A stretch of DNA of 64,000 bases from Thamnaconus septentrionalis (GCA_009823395.1 CM020510.1:14793773-14857772), one strand, 5' to 3'. Positions 34,101 through 45,367 are shown, counted from the stretch's first letter. Made by a program: numbers and translations. Notes: generated from the sequence alone by a model not told the origin.

Positions 34101-36123
34101 GGTCAATACAATTCTAAATATTTTGACGGAAGATTATCTTGCAGTGTCACCGCTAGAGCGCTACATGGCTCTGCTGCTGACTACAAGCAGGTTTGGTGAA
34201 GCTGGCTCATGATTGGCTGATCACATTGCTTTATCACAACATGGTGTTCGGCTCTGCCTCATGGATCCCGGTGACAGAACCCTTCTGATTTGAAGTCTGT
34301 AAGAACATGATATTCAAACTTTGGGGCGCTTTCTTTAATAACAATGTAATGCATTAATTTAATCCTTGTGCTTTTGCTTTCAATAAGCGAGTTTTTTTTT
34401 TTTTTTAAATGGACAAAACCAGTCCTGTAATACTCCTGTTTAAAGGTCGTGCTTCGCTTTTTACAGCCTGCCGTGAGGTGTTGACGAGGTGCTGATGTTC
34501 AAGTATGAAGTGTTGGGACGAGGCGAGTGTGTTCTTGCGAGACGATGCCAGGTCGGCAAAAGAAGTTGCATAGTCCTGCAAGCCAGGCGCACTTCGTCAT
34601 TTATTCAAATATCATTCCGACGTCATTCATGGCAGAACGGTGTCATTTAACCATTCCGAAATCAAGGCAATATTGTTTAAGGTAAGGGAGAAATCTTTCC
34701 CAATTAGAAACTGGCTTTATTATTTAGTGTTTCAGTGAAACAGGGAGCAACCTAGTTTTATTGTGATTTTCAAAGACGCTAACTTCCACAACGTTGTGTA
34801 TTGCTCACACTGGCAGGGCTGTTTTAAGCGACCACAAGGAGAAGGACCTCTGCACCCTCTGAACACTGGGAACCCTTTTTTTTCGCCAAGTCATGACAGT
34901 GTTATTACACAACATGCCAGGAGTTCGTCTTCCCTTTATGAGGATAAATATCGTCGCCAGTTTGTTTGATCGCCGCGCACGGCCGGGGCAGAGTGCCAGC
35001 TGCTCCGACAGCGAAACCATCTACCTGAGATATTACTCTCACCCTCCTCCTGTTCGCATGATGAATGCTCAGCTGTGCCATTGTGTTTCCTTCATCACAG
35101 CCTTTGGTTGAACTAAGAGTAAACACAATAAAGGTTCACCCTCCTACCCCCTCCTCGTGTCCTGTAAACACCCGCGCCGACCCGGGGCGCCCATTCACAC
35201 GGGGCCGTCGGCCAGGATGCGCACGGACTGGGCTTAGTGGGCCCGTCCGCCCGGCCTACGTGTCTGTCCCAGCAGTAAAGCCAGCGGTGAGACTACCCAG
35301 TGACGGCTGGTTTATAATCAGTCAAACACAGGCGTGTCAGCCTCGGGCCCTGCGACACTGCACTATGCACACCAAGACGGATCTGCCGGCCCCAGCGAAA
35401 AAGCCCGCTCGCCTCCGAGCCTCGCCTTTCTTTTTTTTTTTTTCCTAAATTAAGTCAATTCATTCTCATGACCCGCGCTAAATCAACGTGACCCATTTAC
35501 AAGGGCCCGTCTCGGCCATTTCTGTCAGCGCAGCCCCTCTGGTGCGTCAGGCGGAGACACAGGTCCCGCTCCAGGTGACAGTGTGGAATTTAAACATTTC
35601 AAAATGCGTGGAAAACGTAACAGTCATCCCCCCCCCCCCGCCCACCCCGCCCCCGCCTCATAACTTGGCCCATATGAGACGCGCCGCTCGTTCATCGCGG
35701 GGACGGAGGAGGAGCGCCGATGCAGTCGTGGCGCGGCGTTTATCGGCCGAGACAAAAACCGAAGGGTTAGACCTCAGCCCACTTGGAGCTCGTGATGTGA
35801 AAACCTGAGACTGGATGGTGAAAAATGAAATAAACTGCAGCAACTGAAACACCTGCCAGATATCGGCGAGGGCCAGGACGCGCTGGAGGGAGAGAGGCAG
35901 CCTTGACTTCTTCACCTGGGAATGCAGGAATCCAGCAAGAAGCAGAGGGACGATTTTTCAGACAGAATATAAAGAGGAGTGTCACAGTTGCTCTGGCAAA
36001 AGAGAAAAGAGCTGTGAGAAAAGGGGAAATAGACGAGTTGATGGCCAAAAAAAAATAAATGTCATCTGTAGTGGAAAATCCCCCTTTTTAACTCAGGTTT
36101 CATCAGACAGTGTGCCAGAGGGC
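34101..36123. other. Non-coding stretch, CpG-rich in part
   Basis: No gene is recognised. It includes a T14 run at about 34391-34406, CpG-rich sequence at 35165-35420 and 35640-35780, and a C10 run at about 35629-35638. The 127-codon frame at 35065-35448 and the others have no domain. Confidence 0.5.
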
Positions 36124-36664
36124 CAGTGTTGGCGAGTAATCCATTACTAAGTAATCCACTACTGTAATTAAACTACTTTTTTAGTAATGGGGTAATTTAA
36201 CGGGATTACTGTGGCAAAACGGGTAATTATATCACGATTACTTTATCAAGTAACGATTCCATTACTTTTCCGAAATATCTTGCAAGCTGAAAGTGTCTTA
36301 TTATCCACACAAAAAAACAACCAAAAACAACGATGTCGCAGATTGATGATGCAGCCGTGCATGCAACGTCATTGATATGTGACGACACACCAAGACGAGC
36401 ATGGCGGTGGCAAAAGAAAAAAACAGCGATTGCGTTTGATAGCTGGAAATACAAACATTATTTTCAGTTCATCTCGTCTAAATCGAAGAACATTGTGGTT
36501 CGTTGTGCGTTATGTTCAGGAAACAAGACGTTCTCAACTGTGACTTTATCTTTTGTTCACTAAAATACTTCGTAATTAGTAATTGATAACTTATAATTAA
36601 TTGGATTACTCTTTAAAGAAGTAATCAGTAGTTGGATTACTTTTATGGAGTAATCCCAACACCC
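36124..36664 (+). mobile_element. hAT-type non-autonomous element (about 540 bp)
   Basis: The left end, CAGTGTTGGCGAGTAATCC, and the reverse complement of the right end, GTGTTGGGATTACTCCA then AAAGTAATCC, share GTGTTGG and AGTAATCC blocks, as expected for inverted terminal repeats starting CAG in hAT elements. Both subterminal zones are packed with AGTAATCC or GGATTACT words. The right terminal CTG has decayed to CCT and no 8-bp duplication is evident, so the insertion is old. The interior keeps the N-terminal part of a transposase (see 36333-36563). Confidence 0.78.
36333..36563 (+). pseudogene. hAT transposase BED zinc-finger fragment
   Basis: The 76-codon frame begins at an ATG inside the hAT-type element. 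Its C-terminal half reads KYKHYFQFIS, then NIVVRCALCSGNKTFST. This matches the start of a BED-type zinc finger: an aromatic-rich lead followed by CxxC, with Cys codons at 36504-36506 and 36513-36515. BED fingers bind DNA at the N-terminus of hAT transposases. The second half of the finger (His/Cys ligands) and the whole catalytic domain are absent, so this is a remnant carried within a non-autonomous element. Intact hAT transposases are usually over 600 residues. No expression is implied. Confidence 0.65.
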
Positions 36665-36940
36665 TCACTCAATTAGCGTCTCGCCGCGTGACGGACAGAT
36701 TATTGTGGATGAATGAAGGAAGCTTTTCCAAATTTGGCGAGGGGGTAAAAAAACAAAGTCGCGCATGAAGCTCCGGCTCTGATGTTCTTGAAACGATACG
36801 AGGAGACGATGTGCGCACACACGTGCACAAGGAAGTCCACATCCTGGAGCGGAGTTACGAGTCTCTCATGAGGAATCAGTGCACGCAGGCGGAAAAAAGA
36901 AAATGCTTGGAAGACACACGAACGCTCACGCTCGCACACG

Positions 36941-36944
<4 letters not shown>
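36665..36944. other. Flank between hAT element and CA array
   Basis: No gene is seen. Confidence 0.45.
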
Positions 36945-36990
<46 letters not shown>

Positions 36991-37049
36991 TCTTGGAATG
37001 TATATGGGTTTTGTCTCGTATGTCTGCCTGATTGAAAGAATCATTTTTG

Positions 37050-37081
<32 letters not shown>
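36945..37081. repeat. Facing (CA)21 and (TG)14 arrays
   Basis: CA units at 36945-36987 and TG units at 37054-37081 are separated by 66 bp of unique sequence and are self-complementary. This is the second such pair in the window, after 26959-27120. Confidence 0.9.
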
Positions 37082-38575
37082 AGTGCATTGGAGGGAGTTG
37101 GGGTGTTGGGTGGGTGGGTGGGGGTGCAGTTGCAGGTGGCTTGCTCCAGAGTTCCTGCCAAGAAAGCAGAGTCCCCCCGGGGTGGGGTGGAATAAAGGAG
37201 AAGGGGGGGGAGAGGTGAGGCGGTGAGGAGGGGGGCGGGGGGGTGCAGCGTGGGGGAGGAGATCGGAGAGTCGGGGGAGTTGATTTAGATGGCGGTTATC
37301 ATAATCGATTAGAAGTTGTTTTCTCTGCGCTGCCTGCGCCCAGTGACTCTGGCCAGGGCCTGGGCGGGGCTTCCACACAACGGGCCCGGGCCAGATGACT
37401 TCATTGCCATATGGTATCTAACCTCTCAGTCACACTCATCCAGAACAATGCGAGGCGCATACCCACTCTCCTACGAGCACTCCCTGCTCGCTGCGCTCGA
37501 CTCTGCCTGTAAACGCCGATCAGTCAGCCTGAGGTCGGCGACCTTTCGCCACAGCCGGCCTCCGTCTCAGTGATTCAGGCTTCGCGATCGCCGCTATTCA
37601 GAACCACAGTTTTTAAGGTGTGCCTGATTTCACAAGTGCACTTTGATGAGAGGTCAGCAAAGTCAGTGAATGATTTCACTTGGGCGAAAAACCGTCACAC
37701 AGATGAGAAGAAACCTGCTTCCGGAATTTGCAAATACTTCCAGTAATTAGCTTACCCTACATTTGTCAACAGTTTCTATTCTGTCCTGGAAAATTGTGAG
37801 TAATCATATGTATGAAAAAAAAAAGATTATTAATTGCACATTCTCTATTGCAGCCAGGAAAAGTTTTGCAAAATCTCTGAAGTATTCTCAACATGTCAGT
37901 GACCTTTTGATGAATAAAGATAGTTTTAAGTTTTAAGGAGATGGATGGCGACCTTGTTTCTTACTGAAAGTCTGAAAAGTGATGCACTTTCTGATGACCA
38001 AAGACGCAGAACACATGAGGTCAAAATGTCACCTTTGACCTGAAGGCCTCAGTAAAAAGTTGCCGCCTACTGTTTGCATTGCACATTATTATAGTGCAAA
38101 ACTAAGCACTTTTTATCGGGTGACTTGCTTCCTTCAAAGAAAAAAAACAAAAAAAACAGCCAAGTCAATGACTCAAAATCCTGTCACTGCTATATATTGC
38201 AATCAAAGTTCGCAGAAATCCAGCCGGTTCTCAGCAGCTGATTGACCCTGGTCACAGTATCTCTCACTTCCTCCACCATCGAGCTAGCAGCTGGCATGAG
38301 TTCAACAGCCAGGCCGACACTTTCATCTTCATCAAAATGCGATTGTGCGCACTGAAAACAGATCAAACCGCAGAGCCGCGCGCTGCACCTGAAACAGTCA
38401 TAAACATGTGGGTGACGCGTTCCAAATTCCAGCCCCGACCTCAAACTGCAGTCAGAGCGGCAGGCCGGAGCGTCGCGTCGCATCGCATACCTCCGGGAAT
38501 TACAACGTGTTTTAAAAGCGAACGTCGCCTCCGAAAGAGTCGGACGCAGTTTGCGATCGACATGGCGAGAGCGTG

Positions 38576-38576
<1 letters not shown>
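37082..38576. other. Non-coding stretch
   Basis: No gene is recognised. It is G-rich at 37085-37290 and ordinary AT-leaning at 37600-38240. The 97-codon minus frame near 38190-38483 has no domain. Confidence 0.5.

Positions 38577-38600
<24 letters not shown>
38577..38600. repeat. (GA)n array
   Basis: About eleven GA units. Confidence 0.9.
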
Positions 38601-38606
<6 letters not shown>

Positions 38607-39471
38607 TAAGTGCGTGAACTCCAGCGCTGGTGACGGCGCAAAGAAATATGGAACACATTACGGAAGTGACATCGCTGAGGACCGAGACACAAACAAACAA
38701 ACACATAAATCCCCCAACGACGAGACGCTCGGCTATCTCGCCACATGTGCTCCCCCCGAAACCGTTTTGCAACCCTAATCTTTACTTCCTTGGCACCGCC
38801 GCTGCTCCCCTTTGCACCCCTAAATCATCCATCTTCGCTTCCCGTCTCTGTAGCCCGGGGTGAACCGGGCTTCGCTCTCTCACTCTCTCAGCTCGCTCTT
38901 GTTTTCCAGCCCCGGGGGCCTCCGAGGAGAAAGTATTTGCCCCCCTCGTCTGTCCCTTCTCTCCGGTTCGGGGCCTGAGCTGCTCTGGAAGGTTTAGGGA
39001 GAATGCGGTGCGGCTGAGTTATGGGCACTTGAGTCTCGGGGACCCCAGAAGGAGCCAGAAGAGTGTACTGTTGGGAAAAGGATGAAAGGGAAAAAGAAGG
39101 AGGGAGAGATGAAAGGAGGAGGGCAGTTTCAGGGTTCAGGATGCCAAGTGCTGATGTGTTTGTTTTCCATCACCGCCGTTCCGGGCAATGACATAGAGAA
39201 AAACAAATGGCAACGCTGATATATTGCACGCGCACTTTCAACTTTACTCCTCGGAGCAGTACATCAGTGAAGTGGCTCTGCTTTCTTCATATCAGATCTC
39301 TGCTGATATCTGTTTTTTTATGGGTACTTCGTGTTTTTAGTATTGCTAAAAGGAATGCAAAAAATAATATCCACTGTGTGTGGAAAAACCAGATGCCGGG
39401 CTTTCATACTGGACTTTTTATTAACGCATTTTTCTGTTATAGACTGCAATACTTGTACATGATCAAACTGC
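38601..39471. other. Non-coding stretch
   Basis: No gene is recognised. The overlapping 75-100-codon frames here are not supported. Confidence 0.5.

Positions 39472-39515
<44 letters not shown>
39472..39515 (+). repeat. (AGAT)11 tetranucleotide array
   Basis: A pure 44-bp array. As a GATA-containing repeat it offers multiple overlapping GATA words. Confidence 0.96.
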
Positions 39516-39891
39516 GACCCTACTGCTTAGAAATACTTAGTTTCATTGTATATACGTGTAGTGTTCTAATGTGTTAGTCCCATTATTTTTTCAGTGCCAT
39601 AGTGGTCATGAATAATTAACATATTGCTTTTAGTTGCTAAATGTGTGTTTCATTAAATGTCTATTTATGTTTGCACAGCATGATTGTTGTTGGAAATATT
39701 TACGCCCTTGTATTGCATTAGCATTTACCATCAAATAGGCCATTTGTGCAAACAACTAGCTAACATTTTTATATAAACAGAAAAGTAATAAAATTGGACA
39801 AATCTTGGGCCAAATTTTCTGGAAGATATATTTTAAAAAAGTATTCTGATACTTAGACTGAATTTCCATGTCATCAGGTGCCATCAGGTAA

Positions 39892-39923
39892 ATGGGTTAC
39901 GTCAGGTGTCTGACGTAACCCAT
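39892..39923. repeat. Perfect 14-bp hairpin with mirrored TGACGTAA
   Basis: The arms ATGGGTTACGTCAG (39892-39905) and CTGACGTAACCCAT (39910-39923) are exact reverse complements with a 4-nt GTGT loop. Each arm holds a TGACGTAA/TTACGTCA site, a known CREB/ATF-type bZIP target. It could act as paired binding sites, an RNA hairpin, or neither. Confidence 0.85.
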
Positions 39924-39932
39924 CCTGTGTGC

Positions 39933-39949
39933 ACCAGCGAGGCGCTGGT
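39933..39949. repeat. Perfect 7-bp hairpin next to the 14-bp one
   Basis: ACCAGCG (39933-39939) and CGCTGGT (39943-39949) flank a 3-nt loop, 10 bp after the larger hairpin. Confidence 0.8.
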
Positions 39950-40154
39950 AGAGGCAAGGCTCTGTAGAGATTTGGCAAAAAGGATAAGACAGGGACAAAA
40001 CACAGTTAATATTGTTGATGGTAATGAATTTTAGGTGACAAATGTCAATGGCCAGGCCAGACACCAGAGCTGAAGCATGAGCATTGTGGTCATGGCTTGA
40101 AAACCTCAGCCGTGTTGTGTGAACACAATGTGGGAATTTCACATTATTGGTTGT

Positions 40155-40158
<4 letters not shown>
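39950..40158. other. Non-coding flank
   Basis: No gene is seen. It separates the hairpin pair from the TG array. Confidence 0.45.

Positions 40159-40185
<27 letters not shown>
40159..40185. repeat. (TG)13 microsatellite
   Basis: A pure TG array lying directly upstream of a retroposon-like tail. Confidence 0.94.
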
Positions 40186-40188
40186 CGT

Positions 40189-40262
40189 GTGAAGCACTTT
40201 GTCTCGCCTTCTTATCGCAGAAAAGGTGCTAAAGAAATAAAGTTAGATTTGATTCGATTCGG
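40189..40262 (+). mobile_element. Retroposon-like 3' tail
   Basis: GAAGCACTTTGTCTCGCC, later AAAAGGTGCTAAAGAAATAA, then AGTTAGATTTGATTCGATTC resembles the conserved end of fish non-LTR or SINE elements ('AAGCACTTTGT ... GGTGCTATATAAATAAA ... TTTGATTTGATT'). Only the end is recognisable. The family is not assigned. Confidence 0.5.
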
Positions 40263-40612
40263 GACATGTGCCCCGCTCAAGTGTGGGTGTATCCTCACAG
40301 AAGATTAAACAGCGAACAAATCCAGAGATGAAGTGTTAGTTACACTGGCCATCACTGCGACTGGATCAGAGTGCACGCAGTCCCGGCGTGGCCTCCCTTC
40401 GGATCCGCAACTTTTACTGCATCATTTCACCGGCGTCTGTCTCCTTTTACACTGTGCAGTGGCACTTTATGCTAAGTGTGAATACCTGTCTTTATAAGGT
40501 AGTGTGTTGCTGGTGTTGCGTGTAGAGACAACTCCAGGCACGCCGGAATGGTCTCGGCCCGACGCTGCAAGGTAACGTATGGGACAGCCGGGACAGTGGG
40601 TGCGGTGGGAGG
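40263..40612. other. Non-coding stretch
   Basis: No gene is seen. It leads into the hAT-like element. Confidence 0.45.
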
Positions 40613-41398
40613 CAGGGGTGGGAAGTAGCAAAGTACAAAGACTTCATTACTGCGCTTAAGTAGGATCTTTCAGGCGTGTGTACTTCACTTGAGTATTTCT
40701 TTTTCTGACGACTTTTTTACTTTAACTCCTTACATTTGTACACAAACATCTTTACTTTCTACTTCTTTCATTTGAAAAACATTCTTGATGCTTTTGTGTT
40801 TAACCCCCCCCACACACACAAATTCTGTTAAAAGTTATTAACTTATTGGATTATAGTTGCTGGTGGTAGAAGTGGAGCTACTCTGCAACTATGCTGTGGT
40901 GTCGGTGGCTCAAGTTTTAAACATCAATATAGTTCAATGTAAAAGTGGATCATACTTTAGAGGGAGATTATTTTAGAGTTCCTCGACTTTGATGATATTG
41001 ATCAGTACGTTTTCAGTACAGAGAAAAGAAAATTGAAAATAATGGTTATTGCTCTAAAAATGTCTCACAGGTCAATACAATTGACTGCAGTTGAAAAAGA
41101 AAAAAAAACAAAAACCTAATGAGAGTACCAAAGCTGTAAAAAAAAAAAAAATCCAGATGTTCCTGCAAGAACTCTGGTCTTTTAAATTTAGATTATTATG
41201 TGGCAATTTTTTCATTCTTACAAAATTATCAGCGATATTGTTTCGTTAATGGCAAAAAAAAAGCTCATCTTTACTTAAGTACATTTCACCTGTACTAAGT
41301 AAAGGAGTTGAATCAGTACTTTTACTTTATCAGAGTATTTTTACACAAGTATCTGTACTTTTACTTTGGCACAGAACCTGAATATTTTTGCCACCTTG
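40613..41398 (+). mobile_element. hAT-like non-autonomous element (about 786 bp)
   Basis: It starts CAGGGGTGGGAAGTAGCAAA, then GTAC and ACTTCATTACTGCGCTTAAG. It ends with TACTTAAGTACATTTCACC, then GTACTTTTACTTTGGCACAG and TTTTTGCCACCTTG, a decayed inverted copy of the start. The AAGTACT/AGTACTT-rich subterminal zones on both sides are typical of this teleost family. The interior has no transposase frame. GTGGG lies on both sides, but no clean 8-bp duplication is visible. Confidence 0.72.
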
Positions 41399-42397
41399 TG
41401 TGGGGTGGAGCAGCGGATTGGCTGTGACCGAGGGAGAACCGAGGAGTGAAGCCGGTAGACATCCGATGATGTCTGCTGGATCAGCGCTGACACACTTCTG
41501 CCCAAACACTGTTCAAACCCGCACGACTTCTCGCCGTTCCAGAGCACTCGAAAGCACCGCAAAGTTGGACTTTGACAGAGCCCGTTAAAACCCGATGCAG
41601 AGCTTTTTATTGAACGCCTCGACATTGCTCTTGCGCAAGCAAAAAAAAACCAAAAAAAAAACCAAAGAATCGATGTGGTAATCAACGAAAAGAAACCATG
41701 ACGTATCGTGTGAATCGAGAAGTAAAAAAGGGTGTCAATAAAGCCAAAAGAAGAAATATCGCAATGTGAAGTCAATGTTTCCAGCAATGAGGGAAAAATC
41801 CCCCGCAGCCCTCGGACCCAACATATATGTGACTGGAGGTTTCTTATGAATGGAAGGAGAGTCATCTGCAGTGAGAGAGAGAGAGAGAGAAAAAAAGCCT
41901 ATTTAAGAAGCATGAGTAATAGTAATTTTCTGGAAGAGGGTCAACAGTGCGCGCGACTTGAGTCGGGGACAAGAGAAGCACCGCGAGACGGGCAGGTGAG
42001 GATGACAACAAGCGAGGTTTATTTTTATTAGGCCCCTTAATAAATATCTGACAGATTTCCTGAGGAAATATCGCAGATCACATGTAAAATAGTTTAAGAC
42101 TGATGTCAACTGCGGCAGCATATGAAATCTATTAGCGAGGAGCCACAGCAGACGCGGGGTGAGAGGGAGTGAGAGAACAACAGAGGAGCAGAGAGTGCGA
42201 GAGGGAGCGCTGCTGAAAGTCATGCAGGAGGAGAAGGAGAAGAAGAAGAAGGAGAAGAAGAAGGAAAAAAGAAATCTCACAGCCTTTCCAAATTCTTCGA
42301 GAGGTAAAAAAGTCAGCCAAGACGCAAAATCAGAAAAAGGAGGGGGGGGAAAAAAAGTACAGAAGCACATGCCTGTGCTCATGCACATGCACGCTCG
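41399..42397. other. Non-coding stretch
   Basis: No gene is recognised. It includes (GA)n at 41873-41890, A-rich runs at 41641-41665 and a GAAGAA purine tract at 42226-42275. The 174- and 189-codon minus-strand frames are chance or Phe/Ser low complexity. Confidence 0.5.
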
Positions 42398-42454
42398 CAC
42401 ACACACACACACACACACACACGCACGCACACGCACGCACGCACACACACACGC
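42398..42454. repeat. (CA)n with CG interruptions
   Basis: CA array interrupted by CGCACGCA units, an alternating purine/pyrimidine tract of nearly 60 bp with Z-DNA potential. Confidence 0.9.
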
Positions 42455-42555
42455 TGAAGCACTGATCTCCACATCCTGCTGGGTCCAGGGCCAACAGTAA
42501 AACGAGTGCCCAGACGCCGCTGCCAGCCCCAGGGAGGGATGAAGATTGGAGACAC

Positions 42556-42820
42556 ACTCTCTCTCTCACACACACACATACATACACACACCCGTACAAA
42601 CAAACACACACACACACAGAAAACAGAGAAATGAAAAAATGATTAAGTGAAGAGTTGGCAGACAGAGCAGCCTGCTGCAAAAATGACTTCAGGACAACAC
42701 CGACAACGACTCGAGAGTACCTAAAAATCAGAGGTTGTTATCAGAATATCCTGCCTAGCCAACACCGCACACACACACACAAACACACACATGCTCGCAC
42801 ACAAACACACACACTCCTGC
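42556..42820. repeat. CA array cluster
   Basis: Short CA arrays at about 42566-42590, 42602-42618 and 42766-42816 (interrupted). They are separated by unique sequence without a gene. Confidence 0.85.
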
Positions 42821-42956
42821 AAAAGAGTGGTGTGTTTTTCTCCGAACGTGTGAGATTCTAGATTCAAAACTTTCCCTCGAGCGTCGGTGAAAAAAGTTCA
42901 TCAAAAAAGCAAAACAAAACACAGAAGTGTTGCTACAAAAGTTGCATACACAGAAC

Positions 42957-43000
42957 GTGCACACACGCGCACGCCCGCCCGCACGCACGCACACACGCAG
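42957..43000. repeat. CA/CG alternating tract
   Basis: Mixed CACACGCGCACGCCCGCCC and GCACGCACGCACACACGC. Confidence 0.85.
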
Positions 43001-43140
43001 TGGTGGTTATGTACATTGGAAAGAGGAACATACAGGCTGAGTGGTGCCAGTATGTCTGGCAGTGTGGCAGCCATGGTGTTCCACCACCCTCACCCTCTCT
43101 CTTCACCAAGACCCAAACCACAAGCCAGTACCCACAAGCC

Positions 43141-43141
<1 letters not shown>

Positions 43142-43175
<34 letters not shown>

Positions 43176-43384
43176 AACCAACCACACATACCAAGTAAAG
43201 AGGTACACTTCTGGAAACTGAGAATGAGTGAGGTTTCTGTCCCCTTTTTAATCATCCAGCCCTAAAAGGACACGCAGAGTTCACGCAGAGGCTTCACACA
43301 CACACACACAGGCAGGGGGAGGGGATGTGTGTGTGTGTGTGTGCGTGCCACTTCAGGGACGAGCAGCAGCAGCAGCAGCAGCAG
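43142..43384. repeat. CA, TG and (CAG)7 cluster
   Basis: (CA) at 43143-43173 and 43294-43311, (TG) at 43326-43343, then seven CAG units at 43364-43384. The CAG run would read as Gln, Ala or Ser. The surrounding frames (83-168 codons) have no domain. Confidence 0.88.
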
Positions 43385-43717
43385 CCTTACTGTACGCCAC
43401 CTCGCCTGGAAAACAGGGAGCGACGTCTGGGTCCCAGCAAGTGGGAAGAAAAGGAGCCGCGGAAGCGGCGACGACTTCGAGCTCCCGTGTTTCTGTCACC
43501 GGGCCACTTCCCGCACCGAAATGTTGTCACGCGGCACTTACGACAACACGAAAAAAAACCCTGTCAAATATATTAGTCTCCCTGACACACGGCCTCTCCT
43601 CGTTGAGCAGGTGCTCTCAGTTTGTGCGACACCTCCCGGTTTTTTTTTTCCTTTTTACACAACCGCAGGAGGGCACGTTCAGTTTTTTGTGGCTTTTCTT
43701 GAAAAACGATGTTGTCA
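43385..43717. other. Non-coding stretch
   Basis: No gene is recognised. It is CpG-containing near 43440-43520. Confidence 0.45.
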
Positions 43718-43744
43718 TGTGTGTGTGTGTGTGTGTGTGTGTGC
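43718..43744. repeat. (TG)13 microsatellite
   Basis: A pure TG array. Confidence 0.93.
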
Positions 43745-44295
43745 GCACGAGTGTGTGGGATGATCTCATAGCTACTGAATTCAACAGTATTTGGCTGCTG
43801 TCATCCTTTCCGACTGCTGCTAATGACTTGTAAATGGCATTTTATTATTAAAGTGCACTTTTTTTTTATAAGCCATTTCCAGATTTCTTTGCTGCAGTGG
43901 AGCAGCCTGGCAGGCAGGGTTGACTGTCTACTGAGAAGTCTGAAAATTCTTTATTTTCAGGATGGGGACAACAGTAAGGAGTAAGGTTGGATCTACTGAT
44001 TGCGACAGACTAGAGACACTTACAAAACATGGTTGAGTTGATTTTTATGTGGGATATTTCATGTTGAGTTTGCCATCTGAGTGGGAAGCAGCTCAATCCA
44101 TAAATCTTACATGGAAGCACAAGACTACATCTGTCAGTTGATGACTACACTATGTGAAAAAAAGGTTTGAACACGTGAGAGACTTTTTGTGCTTCACATA
44201 CGATGCACCATTAATTAAGAGTGGTGTTGTAAAAAATTTTTCCTAAGAATAAATGTTCTGGGTTATCCGTGATTATTTAAACTTATGGATGGTAC
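43745..44295. other. Stretch leading into LINE tail
   Basis: No gene is seen. Part of this (perhaps from about 44150) may belong to the LINE copy whose tail follows, but I cannot set the boundary. Confidence 0.4.
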
Positions 44296-44420
44296 AAGAT
44301 AAGCAGAAATAAGCCTTTGGCTTCAGCCTACTCCCTTTTTGGTTCCATATTGTCATCTTTAATGTTCTTCTTTTGATTTCTGCTTTGTTGCAACCAAAAT
44401 CAAATCATCCATTCATTCAT
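44296..44420 (+). mobile_element. LINE-type 3' end
   Basis: AAGCAGAAATAAGCCTTTGG then CTTCAGCCTACTCCCTTTTT is a phrase I recognise from the 3' UTR of fish non-LTR retrotransposons. It is followed by a T-rich segment and an AAATCAAATCATCCATTCAT tail. No reverse transcriptase remains upstream, so the copy is 5'-truncated, as is usual for LINEs. The clade is not assigned. Confidence 0.6.
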
Positions 44421-44537
44421 TCAACTTCTAATTCCTAATGGACAAATAGTTAAAATTGTAGCAAAAGTGCAAGATCCTGCAATTTACACATTTCCTGCAT
44501 CTGGCTTTGATACGGCTGTAAAACACAATCAATGCCA

Positions 44538-44702
44538 CCTGCCGCTCGCCTCGCGCTCGGCCCAATGCCGACGCGTCTAAATCGGGAACCGACGACTCCA
44601 CATCGCGCCGCTTGGTGCGAACGTGTCGCTGCGTGCCGAGCGTCGCCGGTCCGGGGGCGCGCCGGCGGCTCGCGTTTCCCAGCCCTGCGCGACAGGCCGG
44701 CA
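44538..44702. promoter_or_regulatory. Very CpG-dense block
   Basis: About 30 CpG dinucleotides were counted by eye in roughly 165 bp, including GGGGGCGCGCCGGCGGC. No other part of the window reaches this density. CpG-rich blocks often mark promoters, but no TATA box, splice donor or believable start codon follows, and the 242-codon minus frame across it is unsupported. Confidence 0.45.
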
Positions 44703-44754
44703 GAGGAGGAAGAAAGAAAGTGATGAGAAGCTGGTGTTGCAGCCCAAAGCAGGC

Positions 44755-44764
44755 CCTTATATGG
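44755..44764. promoter_or_regulatory. Perfect CArG box
   Basis: CCTTATATGG fits the CC(A/T)6GG consensus for serum response factor exactly. It lies about 50 bp after the CpG block. Confidence 0.4.
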
Positions 44765-45364
44765 AGCGCTGGAGCTGTTTTCTCTCCCCTCTTCTCCTCC
44801 GTCTTTGCTCCTCTCCAAAAAGTGCTACAAGGTCGGAGCAGGAGAGGACATCCTTCCAAGTCAACATATTTACATATTTGCAGCGATGTGGGGATATTCA
44901 GCCCAGTGCTGTTGGCAGGCGGCGCAGTGGTCATCCAAGCGCAGCTGAGAGTGGACATCTGGGCCTTCGCTGCGGCCCGGCCCCTCCCCCGACCTCCCCT
45001 TATCGTCTTATCTGAGAAGAAAAAAAAAATTAAAAGAACAAAAAAATTTAAAAAATACGCGTCGGAAAGCTTTGTATGACTAAATGGACATCTTAAGATG
45101 GTTATCTGCTGCGAAAACTCGGAGTGAACTCCCACGTGCAGGATAGCATGTAACATATGATTGTCATCCGAGAGACATTAAAACGTACAGAGGGAGTTTT
45201 TTTTTTTTTTTTCTTCTTTATGTGCGATCCCAAGTTTTACAACTGGAGCGCCTCTCTTGTGATTAACACACCGGGTCATATCGTTTCGTTTAAGTCTTTT
45301 GGCAAAGGGGGACGGAGAAGCACCCCTGGGGAACCCCTTATCTTCTTCTCCGCCTGCAACCCCG

Positions 45365-45367
<3 letters not shown>
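44765..45367. other. Non-coding stretch
   Basis: No gene is recognised. It includes an A-rich part at 45019-45056 and a T15 run at 45198-45212. Confidence 0.45.

Noticed and set aside
44428..45156. 242-codon minus-strand frame
   Set aside because: It crosses a poly(T)/poly(A) run, the CpG block and a LINE flank. Low stop density explains it, and no domain is seen.
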